From positions 1-12,338 of the forward strand of contig JACIWP010000068.1 of NCBI GenBank assembly GCA_014360855.1: a stretch of DNA of 12,338 nucleotides, written 5' to 3'. Below the pieces are notes generated by a model. It saw only the letters and a program-made list of their open reading frames with translations. It searched no databases and had not been told where the DNA came from. Shown piece by piece: positions 6,431 through 12,338 of this stretch. Source of the stretch: Anaerolineae bacterium. GTDB taxonomy: Bacteria; Chloroflexota; Anaerolineae; JACIWP01. Made by a program: the position numbers and the translations under genes. How positions within the stretch are numbered: the first letter of the stretch is position 1; every line of letters begins with the position of its first letter.

Positions 6431-7411
6431 ATGGCTCGCTATATTGTTGCTGTGACCGATTGGGTGTTTCCCAATTTGGAGCCGGAGCGCAAGGCACTGC
6501 AGGAAATTGATGCCGAACTGCGGCCGGCTCAGTGCAAGACGCCGGAGGAAATCATCGCGCTGGCAAGCGATGCAGATGCCGTGCTGAACTGCTATGCCAA
6601 AATGCCCGCCCAGGTGATTCAGTCCCTCAAGAAGTGCAAAATCATCGCCCGCTACGGTATCGGGGTGGATACGATAGATCTCAAGGCGGCCACGGAAGCC
6701 GGCATCATGGTCACCAACGTCCCCGATTACTGCGTGGACGAGGTATCCGACCACGCCATGGCGCTCATCCTGGCCGTCGCCCGCAAGATCTGCTTCTCCG
6801 ACGCCATGGTGAAGCGCGGCCAATGGAGCATGAAGGCCACTGTCCCCATGTATCGTCTGCGGGGGCAAAAGCTGGGCCTGGTCGGGTTCGGGAAGATCCC
6901 CCGCGCCCTGGTGCCAAAGGCGCAGTCGTTCGGCTTCTCCGTGATGGCGTTTGACCCCTATGTGCCGGCGCAGGCGGCCGAATCCATGGGCGTCAGGCTC
7001 GTGGATATGGACACGCTCCTGCGGGAGTCGGACGTCGTCTCGATCCATGCCCCGCTGACCGAAGAGACCCGCTGGATGTTTAACGAGGATACCCTGCGGA
7101 AGATGAAGAGGACGGCCATCCTGGTGAACACCTCTCGAGGGCCGTTAGTGAAGGAATCCGCCCTGGTGCAGGCGCTGAAGGAGGGCTGGATCGCCGGCGC
7201 CGGCCTGGACGTGGTGGAGAACGAACCACCGCCGCCCGATTCGGAACTCCTGAAACTCGAGAATGTTGTCCTGACCCCGCATACCGGGTTCTACAGCGAA
7301 GAATCGCTGGTTGAGTTGCAGACCAAGGCCGTAGCGGAAGTGGTGCGCGTGCTGAAGGGTGAGATGCCGCTCAACCTGGTGAATAAGGACGTGCTCAACA
7401 AATTGAAGTAG
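6431..7411 (+). CDS. D-isomer specific 2-hydroxyacid dehydrogenase, CtBP-like
   Basis: This cytoplasmic NAD-dependent enzyme would interconvert a 2-hydroxyacid and a 2-oxoacid. Residues about 75-115 (RYGIGVDTIDL...TNVPDYCVDEVSDHAMAL) are typical of the bacterial C-terminal-binding-protein-like subgroup. The Rossmann motif at 150-175 is GLVGFGKIPRAL...FDP: G152 and G154 are conserved, P157 stands where the third glycine of GxGxxG is expected, and D175 favours NAD. Catalytic residues are R236 (TSRG), E265 (ENEPPP) and H284 (TPHTG). Length 326 is normal. AGGAG (6418-6422) is 8 bases before the ATG. It sits between a hairpin and the DRE-TIM gene, and its oxoacid product could feed that enzyme. 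Substrate specificity cannot be read from sequence; phosphoglycerate dehydrogenase (SerA) is less likely, as no ACT or regulatory domain is present. Confidence 0.9.
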   Translation: MARYIVAVTDWVFPNLEPERKALQEIDAELRPAQCKTPEEIIALASDADAVLNCYAKMPAQVIQSLKKCKIIARYGIGVDTIDLKAATEAGIMVTNVPDYCVDEVSDHAMALILAVARKICFSDAMVKRGQWSMKATVPMYRLRGQKLGLVGFGKIPRALVPKAQSFGFSVMAFDPYVPAQAAESMGVRLVDMDTLLRESDVVSIHAPLTEETRWMFNEDTLRKMKRTAILVNTSRGPLVKESALVQALKEGWIAGAGLDVVENEPPPPDSELLKLENVVLTPHTGFYSEESLVELQTKAVAEVVRVLKGEMPLNLVNKDVLNKLK

Positions 7412-7441
7412 TGCTGACAGCTTCGACCGACATCGCGACAT

Positions 7442-7446
7442 GGAGG
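7442..7446 (+). promoter_or_regulatory. Ribosome-binding site choosing the internal ATG of the DRE-TIM gene
   Basis: GGAGG lies 8 bases before ATG 7455. The longest open frame would begin at ATG 7440, but that places this motif inside the coding region and leaves only a weak upstream sequence, so 7455 is the better start. Confidence 0.8.
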
Positions 7447-7454
7447 AACTGGAC

Positions 7455-8675
7455 ATGACAGACACACCCTGGATGACCCGAAACTGGTTCGTCAGCCCCT
7501 GGAATTACCTTCCGGAGGTGACAAAAGAGCTGAATTTCGCCAAACAGATCAAGATTCATGATATTACCCTGCGCGATGGCGAACAGCAGGCCGGCATCGA
7601 GTTCACCAAGGATGACAAGATTCGTATCGCAGAGGCTCTGGCCGAGGCCGGCGTGCATCGCATCGAGGCCGGCATGCCGGCGGTTTCGCCGGCCGACGCG
7701 GAAGCGATTAAAGAGATCGTCAAGCGCAACCTCGGCCCCGAGATCTTTGCCTTCGCCCGCTGTATGAAAGAGGATGTCAAGCGCGCCGTGGACACCGGCG
7801 TGAAAGGCATCGTCACCGAGATCCCTTCCAGCGAGCACATCATCAAGTATGCCTACCGCTGGTCGCTGGAGAAGGCCATTGACCTGTCCATCGAGGCCAC
7901 GCAGTACGCCAAGGAGCAGGGCCTGTACGTGGTCTTTTTCCCCATCGACTCCTCGCGCGCCGAGATGTCCTGGTACTTGAACCTCATCGAACGGGTGGCC
8001 AAGGAAGGGCACATGGATGCACTGGCCCTGGTGGATACCTTCGGTGTGTTGGGGCCGCATGCGGTGCGCTATATGGTGCGCGAGGCCAAGAAACGGGTGA
8101 ACAAGCCGCTGGAAACCCATTTCCACAGCGATTTCGGCATGGGGGTGGCCAATACCATCCTGGCGTTGAGCGAGGGCGCGGAGGTGGTGCACAGCACGGT
8201 GCTGGGCATTGGCGAGCGCGCCGGCAATGCTCCCATGGAGGAAATCGTCATGGCCCTGCGCACGATGTACAACATCGACCTGGGCATTGACTACAGCAAG
8301 CTTTATCCGCTGGCCAAACTGGTCGAAAAACTGTCCGGGCAGAAGGTGCCCACCAACAAGCCCATCGTCGGCGACCTGCTCTTCAGCGTCGAGTCGGGCA
8401 TCATCGCCAGTTGGGTGAAGAACTGCGGCGATGAGCATCTGACCGAGGTCTTCCCCTTCCGGCCAGAATTCGTCGGCCAGCAGGAACCGAAGGTCGTGCT
8501 GGGCAAGAACAGCGGCCTCGATTCCATCCGCATCTGGCTGAACGACCTGGGCCGCGAGGCCACGGAAGAGCAGATGACGGAAATCCTGATGCAGTTGAAG
8601 AGCGAGTCCATGCAGAAGAAGCGTCTGCTGACCGTGGACGAGTTCCTCAATATTGTGGATCGTGTCCTGGCGTAG
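7455..8675 (+). CDS. DRE-TIM acyltransferase, homocitrate/isopropylmalate synthase-like (HMGL-like domain)
   Basis: Enzymes of this fold condense an acyl-CoA with a 2-oxoacid or cleave related C-C bonds at a divalent metal. From the chosen start the protein has 406 residues. The barrel opens with HDITLRDGEQQAG (35-47), giving catalytic R40, metal ligand D41 and E43. H222 and H224 in THFHSDFGMG, and N258 in GIGERAGN, complete the metal and CoA-site signature shared with LeuA, NifV and citramalate synthases. About 130 residues shorter than typical LeuA, it lacks the LeuA dimer/allosteric domain, so feedback inhibition by leucine is not expected. HSD replaces the more usual HND. The N-terminal stretch NWFVSPWNYLPEV is shared, from memory, with proteins annotated only as pyruvate carboxyltransferase. 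It lies 43 bases after the hydroxyacid dehydrogenase and is followed by a probable terminator. The exact substrate pair is unknown. Confidence 0.88.
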   Translation: MTDTPWMTRNWFVSPWNYLPEVTKELNFAKQIKIHDITLRDGEQQAGIEFTKDDKIRIAEALAEAGVHRIEAGMPAVSPADAEAIKEIVKRNLGPEIFAFARCMKEDVKRAVDTGVKGIVTEIPSSEHIIKYAYRWSLEKAIDLSIEATQYAKEQGLYVVFFPIDSSRAEMSWYLNLIERVAKEGHMDALALVDTFGVLGPHAVRYMVREAKKRVNKPLETHFHSDFGMGVANTILALSEGAEVVHSTVLGIGERAGNAPMEEIVMALRTMYNIDLGIDYSKLYPLAKLVEKLSGQKVPTNKPIVGDLLFSVESGIIASWVKNCGDEHLTEVFPFRPEFVGQQEPKVVLGKNSGLDSIRIWLNDLGREATEEQMTEILMQLKSESMQKKRLLTVDEFLNIVDRVLA

Positions 8676-8682
8676 CGGGTTA

Positions 8683-8735
8683 CGCGACTCCCGCCCCTCA
8701 TCATGCCGGCAACACCGCCTGGGGTGGGAGTCACG
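8683..8735 (+). terminator. Probable intrinsic terminator after the DRE-TIM gene
   Basis: Bases 8686-8697 pair with 8721-8732 (12 bp with one G-U), and two further pairs follow after one mismatch (8683-8684 with 8734-8735). The loop is 23 bases. TTCCCTTTTAT follows directly, which is the best T-rich tail in the window. It begins 7 bases after the stop codon. The large loop weakens the call slightly. Confidence 0.6.
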
Positions 8736-8767
8736 TTCCCTTTTATGTGGGCTGGTTGCTGGATGAA

Positions 8768-8784
8768 CTTCCGCGGTGCGGAAG
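8768..8784 (+). promoter_or_regulatory. 7-bp inverted repeat in the MFS leader
   Basis: CTTCCGC and GCGGAAG are exact inverted repeats separated by GGT. They lie between the putative terminator and the preferred MFS start codon, so they could be a small operator or a leader-RNA hairpin. No promoter consensus was found next to them. Confidence 0.35.
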
Positions 8785-8815
8785 CACTCGATCGTATTCT
8801 TGCGGATCACACCGT

Positions 8816-10018
8816 ATGCCAGGGACGCACACTGCCGCCGCTGAAAGGCGGCTCACGCCGGGATTTGCCCTGTTCGTTGCCTGTCTGACCAGCTTTTTCG
8901 TCGGGTTTCTGCTGTCCAATGTGGCACCGGTCATCGGGGTGGCAGAACGCCGGCTGGGCCTTTCTGCCGCCCAGGTGGGCTGGGTGCTCTCCGCCATGCT
9001 CCTGAGCCATTCAGTGCTCCTGTTGATCGGCGGGGAGTTCATTGACCGCTGGGGCTTGTGGAAGGTGTTGGGCACGGCGTTCAGCGTGCTGACCCTTGGC
9101 TCCCTGGTGCAGGTGATGGCGGCGAGTTTTGGTGTACTGCTGATCGCCCGTCTGATCATGGGCATTGGCTCCGGTCTGGGTTTCCTGGCCGGCCTGCAGT
9201 TGGTGGGCCAGCATACGGGCGGCGGCCCGCGGCAGTCATTTCGCCAGGGGTTATACGGCGGCATGAATCATGTCGGCATTGTCATGGCGATGCTGTCACT
9301 GCCGGCGGGGTTGGCCGGCCTGGGTTGGGCCGGCACCTACGGCATCGTTGCCGCACTGCTCATCGTCGCCACCGGCATCGTCTGGTGGGGACTGCACCCG
9401 CTGGCGCGGGATTTCTCACCGACCACCCATATCCCCTGGCGGGAAATCCTGCGGGACCGGCGGAGCTGGTGGTTCTGTCTGGCCCATGCCATGACCTTCG
9501 GCTTCTACCTCTCGCTAGTGTCGTGGTTGGTGAAGTATTTGCGCGGGGCGTATGGTGCTGATGTGGCGCTGGCCACGGCTGTTTCCACAGGGTTGACAAC
9601 CTGCGCGTTCCTGAGCCGCATGGGCGGGGGCTACCTGGCCGGCCTGGTCGGCGAGAAGCGGCTGGTGATGTGGGCAACCGCCGGCGTGGTGGTCACCTTT
9701 GCCCTGATGGTGCTGTGGGGGTCGTTGTGGCCGGCGGTGGCCGGCCTGGCCCTGGCGGTGCTGGCGGTGAATCTGCCCTTCGGCGCTATTTTCGCGCTGG
9801 CCGGCCGCTCGTTCCCGGGCGGCATGACCGGCCGCCGGCTGAGCTTCATCCTGACGCCGGCGAGCATCCTGGCCTTCGTCCTGCCCGTGGTCTATGGGTA
9901 TGTGCTGGAGGGTACCCATTCATACGGCATGGGATTTCTCCCCTGGGCCGTGCTGGGTGGGCTGATGTTCCTGGTGCTGTTGCTCCAACAGTCCAGCGTT
10001 CTGCGCACGACAGAATAG
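8816..10018 (+). CDS. Major facilitator superfamily (MFS) transporter
   Basis: This is an inner-membrane secondary transporter of unknown substrate. From ATG 8816 it has 400 residues with about twelve hydrophobic segments, a usual MFS length. The first helix starts near residue 16. The hallmark loop between helices 2 and 3 is GGEFIDRWG (72-80), equivalent to GxxxDRxG. A central cytoplasmic loop lies near 194-217 (HPLARDF...REILRDRRSW), and a short hydrophilic tail ends the protein. The same frame is open back to GTG 8747, which would add 23 residues, but that start sits right behind the terminator tail and has no well-spaced Shine-Dalgarno. The 8816 start also has only a weak one, so initiation is uncertain. 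The position between catabolic enzymes suggests import of a substrate or export of a product; I cannot tell which. Confidence 0.85.
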   Translation: MPGTHTAAAERRLTPGFALFVACLTSFFVGFLLSNVAPVIGVAERRLGLSAAQVGWVLSAMLLSHSVLLLIGGEFIDRWGLWKVLGTAFSVLTLGSLVQVMAASFGVLLIARLIMGIGSGLGFLAGLQLVGQHTGGGPRQSFRQGLYGGMNHVGIVMAMLSLPAGLAGLGWAGTYGIVAALLIVATGIVWWGLHPLARDFSPTTHIPWREILRDRRSWWFCLAHAMTFGFYLSLVSWLVKYLRGAYGADVALATAVSTGLTTCAFLSRMGGGYLAGLVGEKRLVMWATAGVVVTFALMVLWGSLWPAVAGLALAVLAVNLPFGAIFALAGRSFPGGMTGRRLSFILTPASILAFVLPVVYGYVLEGTHSYGMGFLPWAVLGGLMFLVLLLQQSSVLRTTE

Positions 10019-10030
10019 GTTATTCCGCTG

Positions 10031-10036
10031 AGGAGG
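10031..10036 (+). promoter_or_regulatory. Ribosome-binding site setting a TTG start
   Basis: AGGAGG lies 7 bases before TTG at 10044. Starting there keeps the metal-binding HxH motif four residues from the N-terminus, as expected for the family. The nearby ATG at 10054 is out of frame. Confidence 0.8.
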
Positions 10037-10043
10037 CTGTGCT

Positions 10044-11051
10044 TTGAATATCGATGTCCATGGTCATGTGGTGGTGCAGGAGATCCTGCGCTCGGACGCG
10101 CATCCGGAGGGCTGGCGGCCTGAAGTCGTCCGGGACTCCGCCGGCCGGGTCTTTGTCCGCAACGATTACTTCGTCAACGGGCCGATCCCCAAGGAAATCG
10201 TCGAGTGGCCGAAAATTATCGAGAATCTCGACGCCACGCAGGTGGATGTGATGGCGGTATCGCCGTCGCCGTTCCTGTTCTTTTACTATTTGAACCCGCA
10301 GGCCGGCCTGTATGCTTGTCAGGTGCAGAACGATGCCATCGCCCAAGCGGTGGCGCAGTATCCGCGCCGGCTGGTTGGCATGGGTATCGTGCCCCTGCAG
10401 GATGTGCGGCTGGCGGTCAGGGAATTGGAGCGGGTGGTGCAAGAGCTGAAGATGCCGGCGGTCGAGGTCGGTTCCAATGTGCTGGGCGCCTATCTGGGCG
10501 AGGAACGGTTCTGGCCCTTCTGGGAGGCGGTGGAGGCGCTCGATGTCTTCGTGTTCGTGCACCCTGAAGACCCCATCGGGAAGGACCGGCTCGGCCCATA
10601 TTACCTGATCAACTTGGTGGGGAATCCCATTGAGACGGCCCGCTGTATCGCCGATGTGGTGTTCTCGGGCCTGCTGGATCGCTTCCCCAGGCTAAAGCTG
10701 TGCTTTGCGCACGGCGGCGGCGCCGCGCCCTATATCATGGGGCGGTTCGACCATGGATTTTGGATGCGGAATGAACCCAGGGCCAAAATTGCCCGACCGC
10801 CCAGCGAGTACATGCGCATGCTGTACTATGATACGATCACCCACTATGGGCCGGCGCTGGAGTACCTGGTGCAGTGTTTCGGCCCCGAACATGTGGTCCT
10901 AGCGTCGGACTATCCCTTTGACATGGGACCCCAACAGCCCGTGGAATTCGTCCGCTCCGCCGGCCTTGCGGAAGAGGTCCAGCGGAAAATCCTGGGCGAG
11001 AATGCCCTGCGGTTGTTGAAGCTCGATCCATCCGTATTTTCCCCAGCATGA
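10044..11051 (+). CDS. Amidohydrolase-related protein, ACMSD-type decarboxylase/hydrolase family
   Basis: This is a cytoplasmic metal-dependent TIM-barrel enzyme of the amidohydrolase_2 group, which includes aminocarboxymuconate-semialdehyde decarboxylase, gamma-resorcylate and 5-carboxyvanillate decarboxylases and related hydrolases. The expected ligands are all visible: H6 and H8 (DVHGH), H163 (VFVHPEDP), H213 (FAHGGGAAPY) and D279 (LASDYPFDMG). Length 335 matches ACMSD (about 335). These enzymes mostly remove CO2 from (semi)aromatic or unsaturated acids without an organic cofactor. The TTG start is supported by AGGAGG at 10031-10036. The gene begins 25 bases after the MFS gene, and its stop codon overlaps the ribosome-binding site of the next gene, so it is probably co-translated with the alcohol dehydrogenase. 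Decarboxylation is more likely than amide hydrolysis, but the substrate is unknown. Confidence 0.88.
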   Translation: MNIDVHGHVVVQEILRSDAHPEGWRPEVVRDSAGRVFVRNDYFVNGPIPKEIVEWPKIIENLDATQVDVMAVSPSPFLFFYYLNPQAGLYACQVQNDAIAQAVAQYPRRLVGMGIVPLQDVRLAVRELERVVQELKMPAVEVGSNVLGAYLGEERFWPFWEAVEALDVFVFVHPEDPIGKDRLGPYYLINLVGNPIETARCIADVVFSGLLDRFPRLKLCFAHGGGAAPYIMGRFDHGFWMRNEPRAKIARPPSEYMRMLYYDTITHYGPALEYLVQCFGPEHVVLASDYPFDMGPQQPVEFVRSAGLAEEVQRKILGENALRLLKLDPSVFSPA

Positions 11052-11062
11052 GGTGAACAGCG

Positions 11063-12100
11063 ATGCCTGCCAAAATGATGCGTGCCATGGTGTTGGAGGA
11101 ATTCGGTAAGCCCTTACAGCTCCGGGAGGTGCCGGTTCCCGAGATCGGTGATGAGGAAGCCCTGGTGCAGGTGCATGCCTGTGGGTTGTGCGGGACGGAC
11201 CTGAAGATATCCGGCGGGAAGCTCGCCGGCATTCCCACCCCCCTCATCATGGGGCATGAGCCGGCCGGCGTGGTCGTGGAAATCGGCTCGCGGGTGACGA
11301 ACGTGAAAGTCGGGGATCATGTGGCGCTGGCCCTGTACGTGACCTGCGGTCAGTGCGAGTTCTGCCGCACGGGCAATGAATCGCTGTGCGTGAATCTGGT
11401 GGGCCGGCCAGGGTTTGAGCTGAACGGCGGCTTCGCCGAATACTTCAAGGTGCCGGCGCGCAACCTGTTCCGCGTGGCGCCGCATGTGCCCTTTGAACAG
11501 GTCGCTCTGTTGGCGGACTGCATCGCCACCATCTGGCATGCGGTGTGCCGGCGCGCCGAGGTGAAAATTGGCCAGACGGTGGTAGTGGTCGGCGCCGGCG
11601 GGTTGGGCGTGCATGCCATTCAGTTGTTGAAACTGGCCGGCGCCAGGGTCGTCGCCGTAGACGTGGCGGAGGACAAGCTGGAGTTCGCCCGGCAGTGGGG
11701 CGCGGACGTCACCATCCATTCGCGCCAGGAAGATGTGGTCTCTCGGGTGAAAGAACTGACCGACGGTCTGGGCGCCCATGCGGTGCTGGAGTTCGTTGGC
11801 CTGCCGGAAACGATTGCCGCCGATCTGCGCTTCCTGCGTCGGGGCGGAGTATTGACCCTGGTGGGGTATGCGCCGGACAAGCCCTTCACGGCGGATTCGG
11901 CGGACATTGTGCTGTCGGAGAAGCGCATCGTGGGCAGTCGGGCGAACACCAAGCAGGACCTGGTGGAGGTGATCCGGCTGATGGAGGAGGGCAAGATTCG
12001 CGGCGCCATCACCAACCGCTATCGGCTGGAGGAGGTCAACGAGGCGCTGGAGGCCCTGCGGAGAGGGGAGATCCTCGGCCGGGTGGTCGTCGTGCCGTGA
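11063..12100 (+). CDS. Zinc-dependent medium-chain alcohol dehydrogenase (MDR family)
   Basis: This is an NAD(P)-dependent oxidoreductase acting on alcohols, polyols or aldehydes. The catalytic zinc site is formed by C43 (GLCGTD), H65-E66 (GHEPAG) and D152/C153. The structural zinc lobe is complete with C95, C98, C101 and C109 (CGQCEFC...C). The Rossmann motif GAGGLG (177-182) is followed by D200 at the end of the second strand, which favours NAD over NADP. Length 345 is typical of threonine dehydrogenase- and sorbitol dehydrogenase-like members. The ATG is 6 bases after GAGGTGA (11050-11056), which overlaps the stop of the decarboxylase-like gene. This tight coupling suggests that it works on the same compound, for example oxidising an alcohol or reducing an aldehyde product. 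The specific substrate is not readable. Confidence 0.92.
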   Translation: MPAKMMRAMVLEEFGKPLQLREVPVPEIGDEEALVQVHACGLCGTDLKISGGKLAGIPTPLIMGHEPAGVVVEIGSRVTNVKVGDHVALALYVTCGQCEFCRTGNESLCVNLVGRPGFELNGGFAEYFKVPARNLFRVAPHVPFEQVALLADCIATIWHAVCRRAEVKIGQTVVVVGAGGLGVHAIQLLKLAGARVVAVDVAEDKLEFARQWGADVTIHSRQEDVVSRVKELTDGLGAHAVLEFVGLPETIAADLRFLRRGGVLTLVGYAPDKPFTADSADIVLSEKRIVGSRANTKQDLVEVIRLMEEGKIRGAITNRYRLEEVNEALEALRRGEILGRVVVVP

Positions 12101-12136
12101 GCGGCAGAGCCGGCCGGCGGAAAGGGAGATGATGTG

Positions 12137-12338
12137 ATGGAAAAACCCAAGGTGTATGTCGCACATCGCGACGTCATCCCAGGTACGCCGGGGGATTACG
12201 GCGAAGATGCGGTGCGCGTCGTCTATGACATGCTGAAAGAGGCGATTGATGCCGTCGGTGGACTGCGCTCGTTCATCCGGGACGGCGCGAAGGTGGTGGT
12301 GCGCGCCAATGTATGCTGGGCGGCCAAGCCGGAGACCG
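12137..12338 (+). CDS. DUF362-like protein, N-terminal fragment (runs off the window)
   Basis: The frame is open from ATG 12137 to the window end (67 codons plus one base), preceded by GGGAG (12124-12128) at 8 bases. The translation includes VYDMLKEAIDAVGGLRSFIR followed by DGAKVVVRANVCWAAKPET, which matches the start of DUF362 proteins (a helix ending in GG, then a pattern like GDKVLIKPN). Many DUF362 proteins carry a later 4Fe-4S ferredoxin domain and are of unknown function; whether this one does cannot be seen. It starts 36 bases after the alcohol dehydrogenase, so it is probably in the same transcript. Confidence 0.7.
   Translation, partial: MEKPKVYVAHRDVIPGTPGDYGEDAVRVVYDMLKEAIDAVGGLRSFIRDGAKVVVRANVCWAAKPET

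Noticed and set aside
7395..8810. Minus-strand open frame of 471 codons opposite the DRE-TIM gene
   Set aside because: No domain or plausible ribosome-binding site is seen. It mirrors the sense codon pattern and crosses the terminator and a gene boundary.
8834..8852. Six-bp inverted repeat (GCCGCC/GGCGGC) just after the MFS start codon
   Set aside because: It lies in coding sequence made of words very common in this GC-rich DNA; there is no tail or other support for a regulatory hairpin.
9594..9599. Exact TTGACA -35 hexamer inside the MFS gene
   Set aside because: No -10-like sequence lies 16-18 bases downstream and the site is mid-gene, so it is probably chance.
11114..12166. Minus-strand open frame of 350 codons opposite the alcohol dehydrogenase
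   Set aside because: It is the shadow of a well-conserved dehydrogenase, extends across the next gene start and has no family match by eye.

Overview
The window is a GC-rich (roughly 60% G+C), tightly packed bacterial locus with every convincing gene on the + strand. I infer Chloroflexota (Anaerolineae-like). The main reason is the substrate-binding lipoprotein, whose Cys-anchored N-terminus is followed by a long Ala/Pro/Thr/Gln repeat linker, a style common in that phylum. Strong Shine-Dalgarno sites (several extending toward AGAAAGGAGGTG), GTG and TTG starts, and a very high density of GCCGGC fit but do not prove it. No rRNA, tRNA, CRISPR array, insertion sequence or phage gene was seen.

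Layout. 1-174: regulatory leader with dyad-symmetric sites and a possible ribosome-binding site for a divergent gene lying off the left edge. 175-4988: a complete branched-chain-amino-acid-type (HAAT/Liv) ABC importer in the order permease, permease, binding lipoprotein, ATPase, ATPase, with a strong hairpin after the binding-protein gene. 5074-6333: M24 metallopeptidase-fold enzyme, followed by a 13-bp perfect hairpin. 6431-7411: CtBP-like D-2-hydroxyacid dehydrogenase. 7455-8675: DRE-TIM acyltransferase (homocitrate/isopropylmalate synthase-like, without the LeuA regulatory domain), followed by a probable terminator. 8816-10018: MFS transporter. 10044-11051: ACMSD-type amidohydrolase/decarboxylase. 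11063-12100: zinc-dependent medium-chain alcohol dehydrogenase. 12137-end: start of a DUF362-like protein, cut by the window edge.

How the genes may work together (inference). Two uptake or efflux systems surround enzymes typical of degrading a small carboxylated or amidated compound. The ABC importer would bring in the substrate. The M24 enzyme could hydrolyse or lyse a C-N or similar bond. The ACMSD-type enzyme could decarboxylate or hydrolyse, and the two dehydrogenases could interconvert alcohols, hydroxyacids and oxoacids. The DRE-TIM enzyme would condense a 2-oxoacid with an acyl-CoA or catalyse a related C-C reaction. No single gene fixes the substrate and I do not recognise the set as a characterised pathway. 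Hairpins at 3449-3478, 6349-6382 and 8683-8735 probably divide the locus into differently expressed segments.

There is no gene-free stretch over 300 bases. The longest are 1-174 and 8676-8815, both described below.
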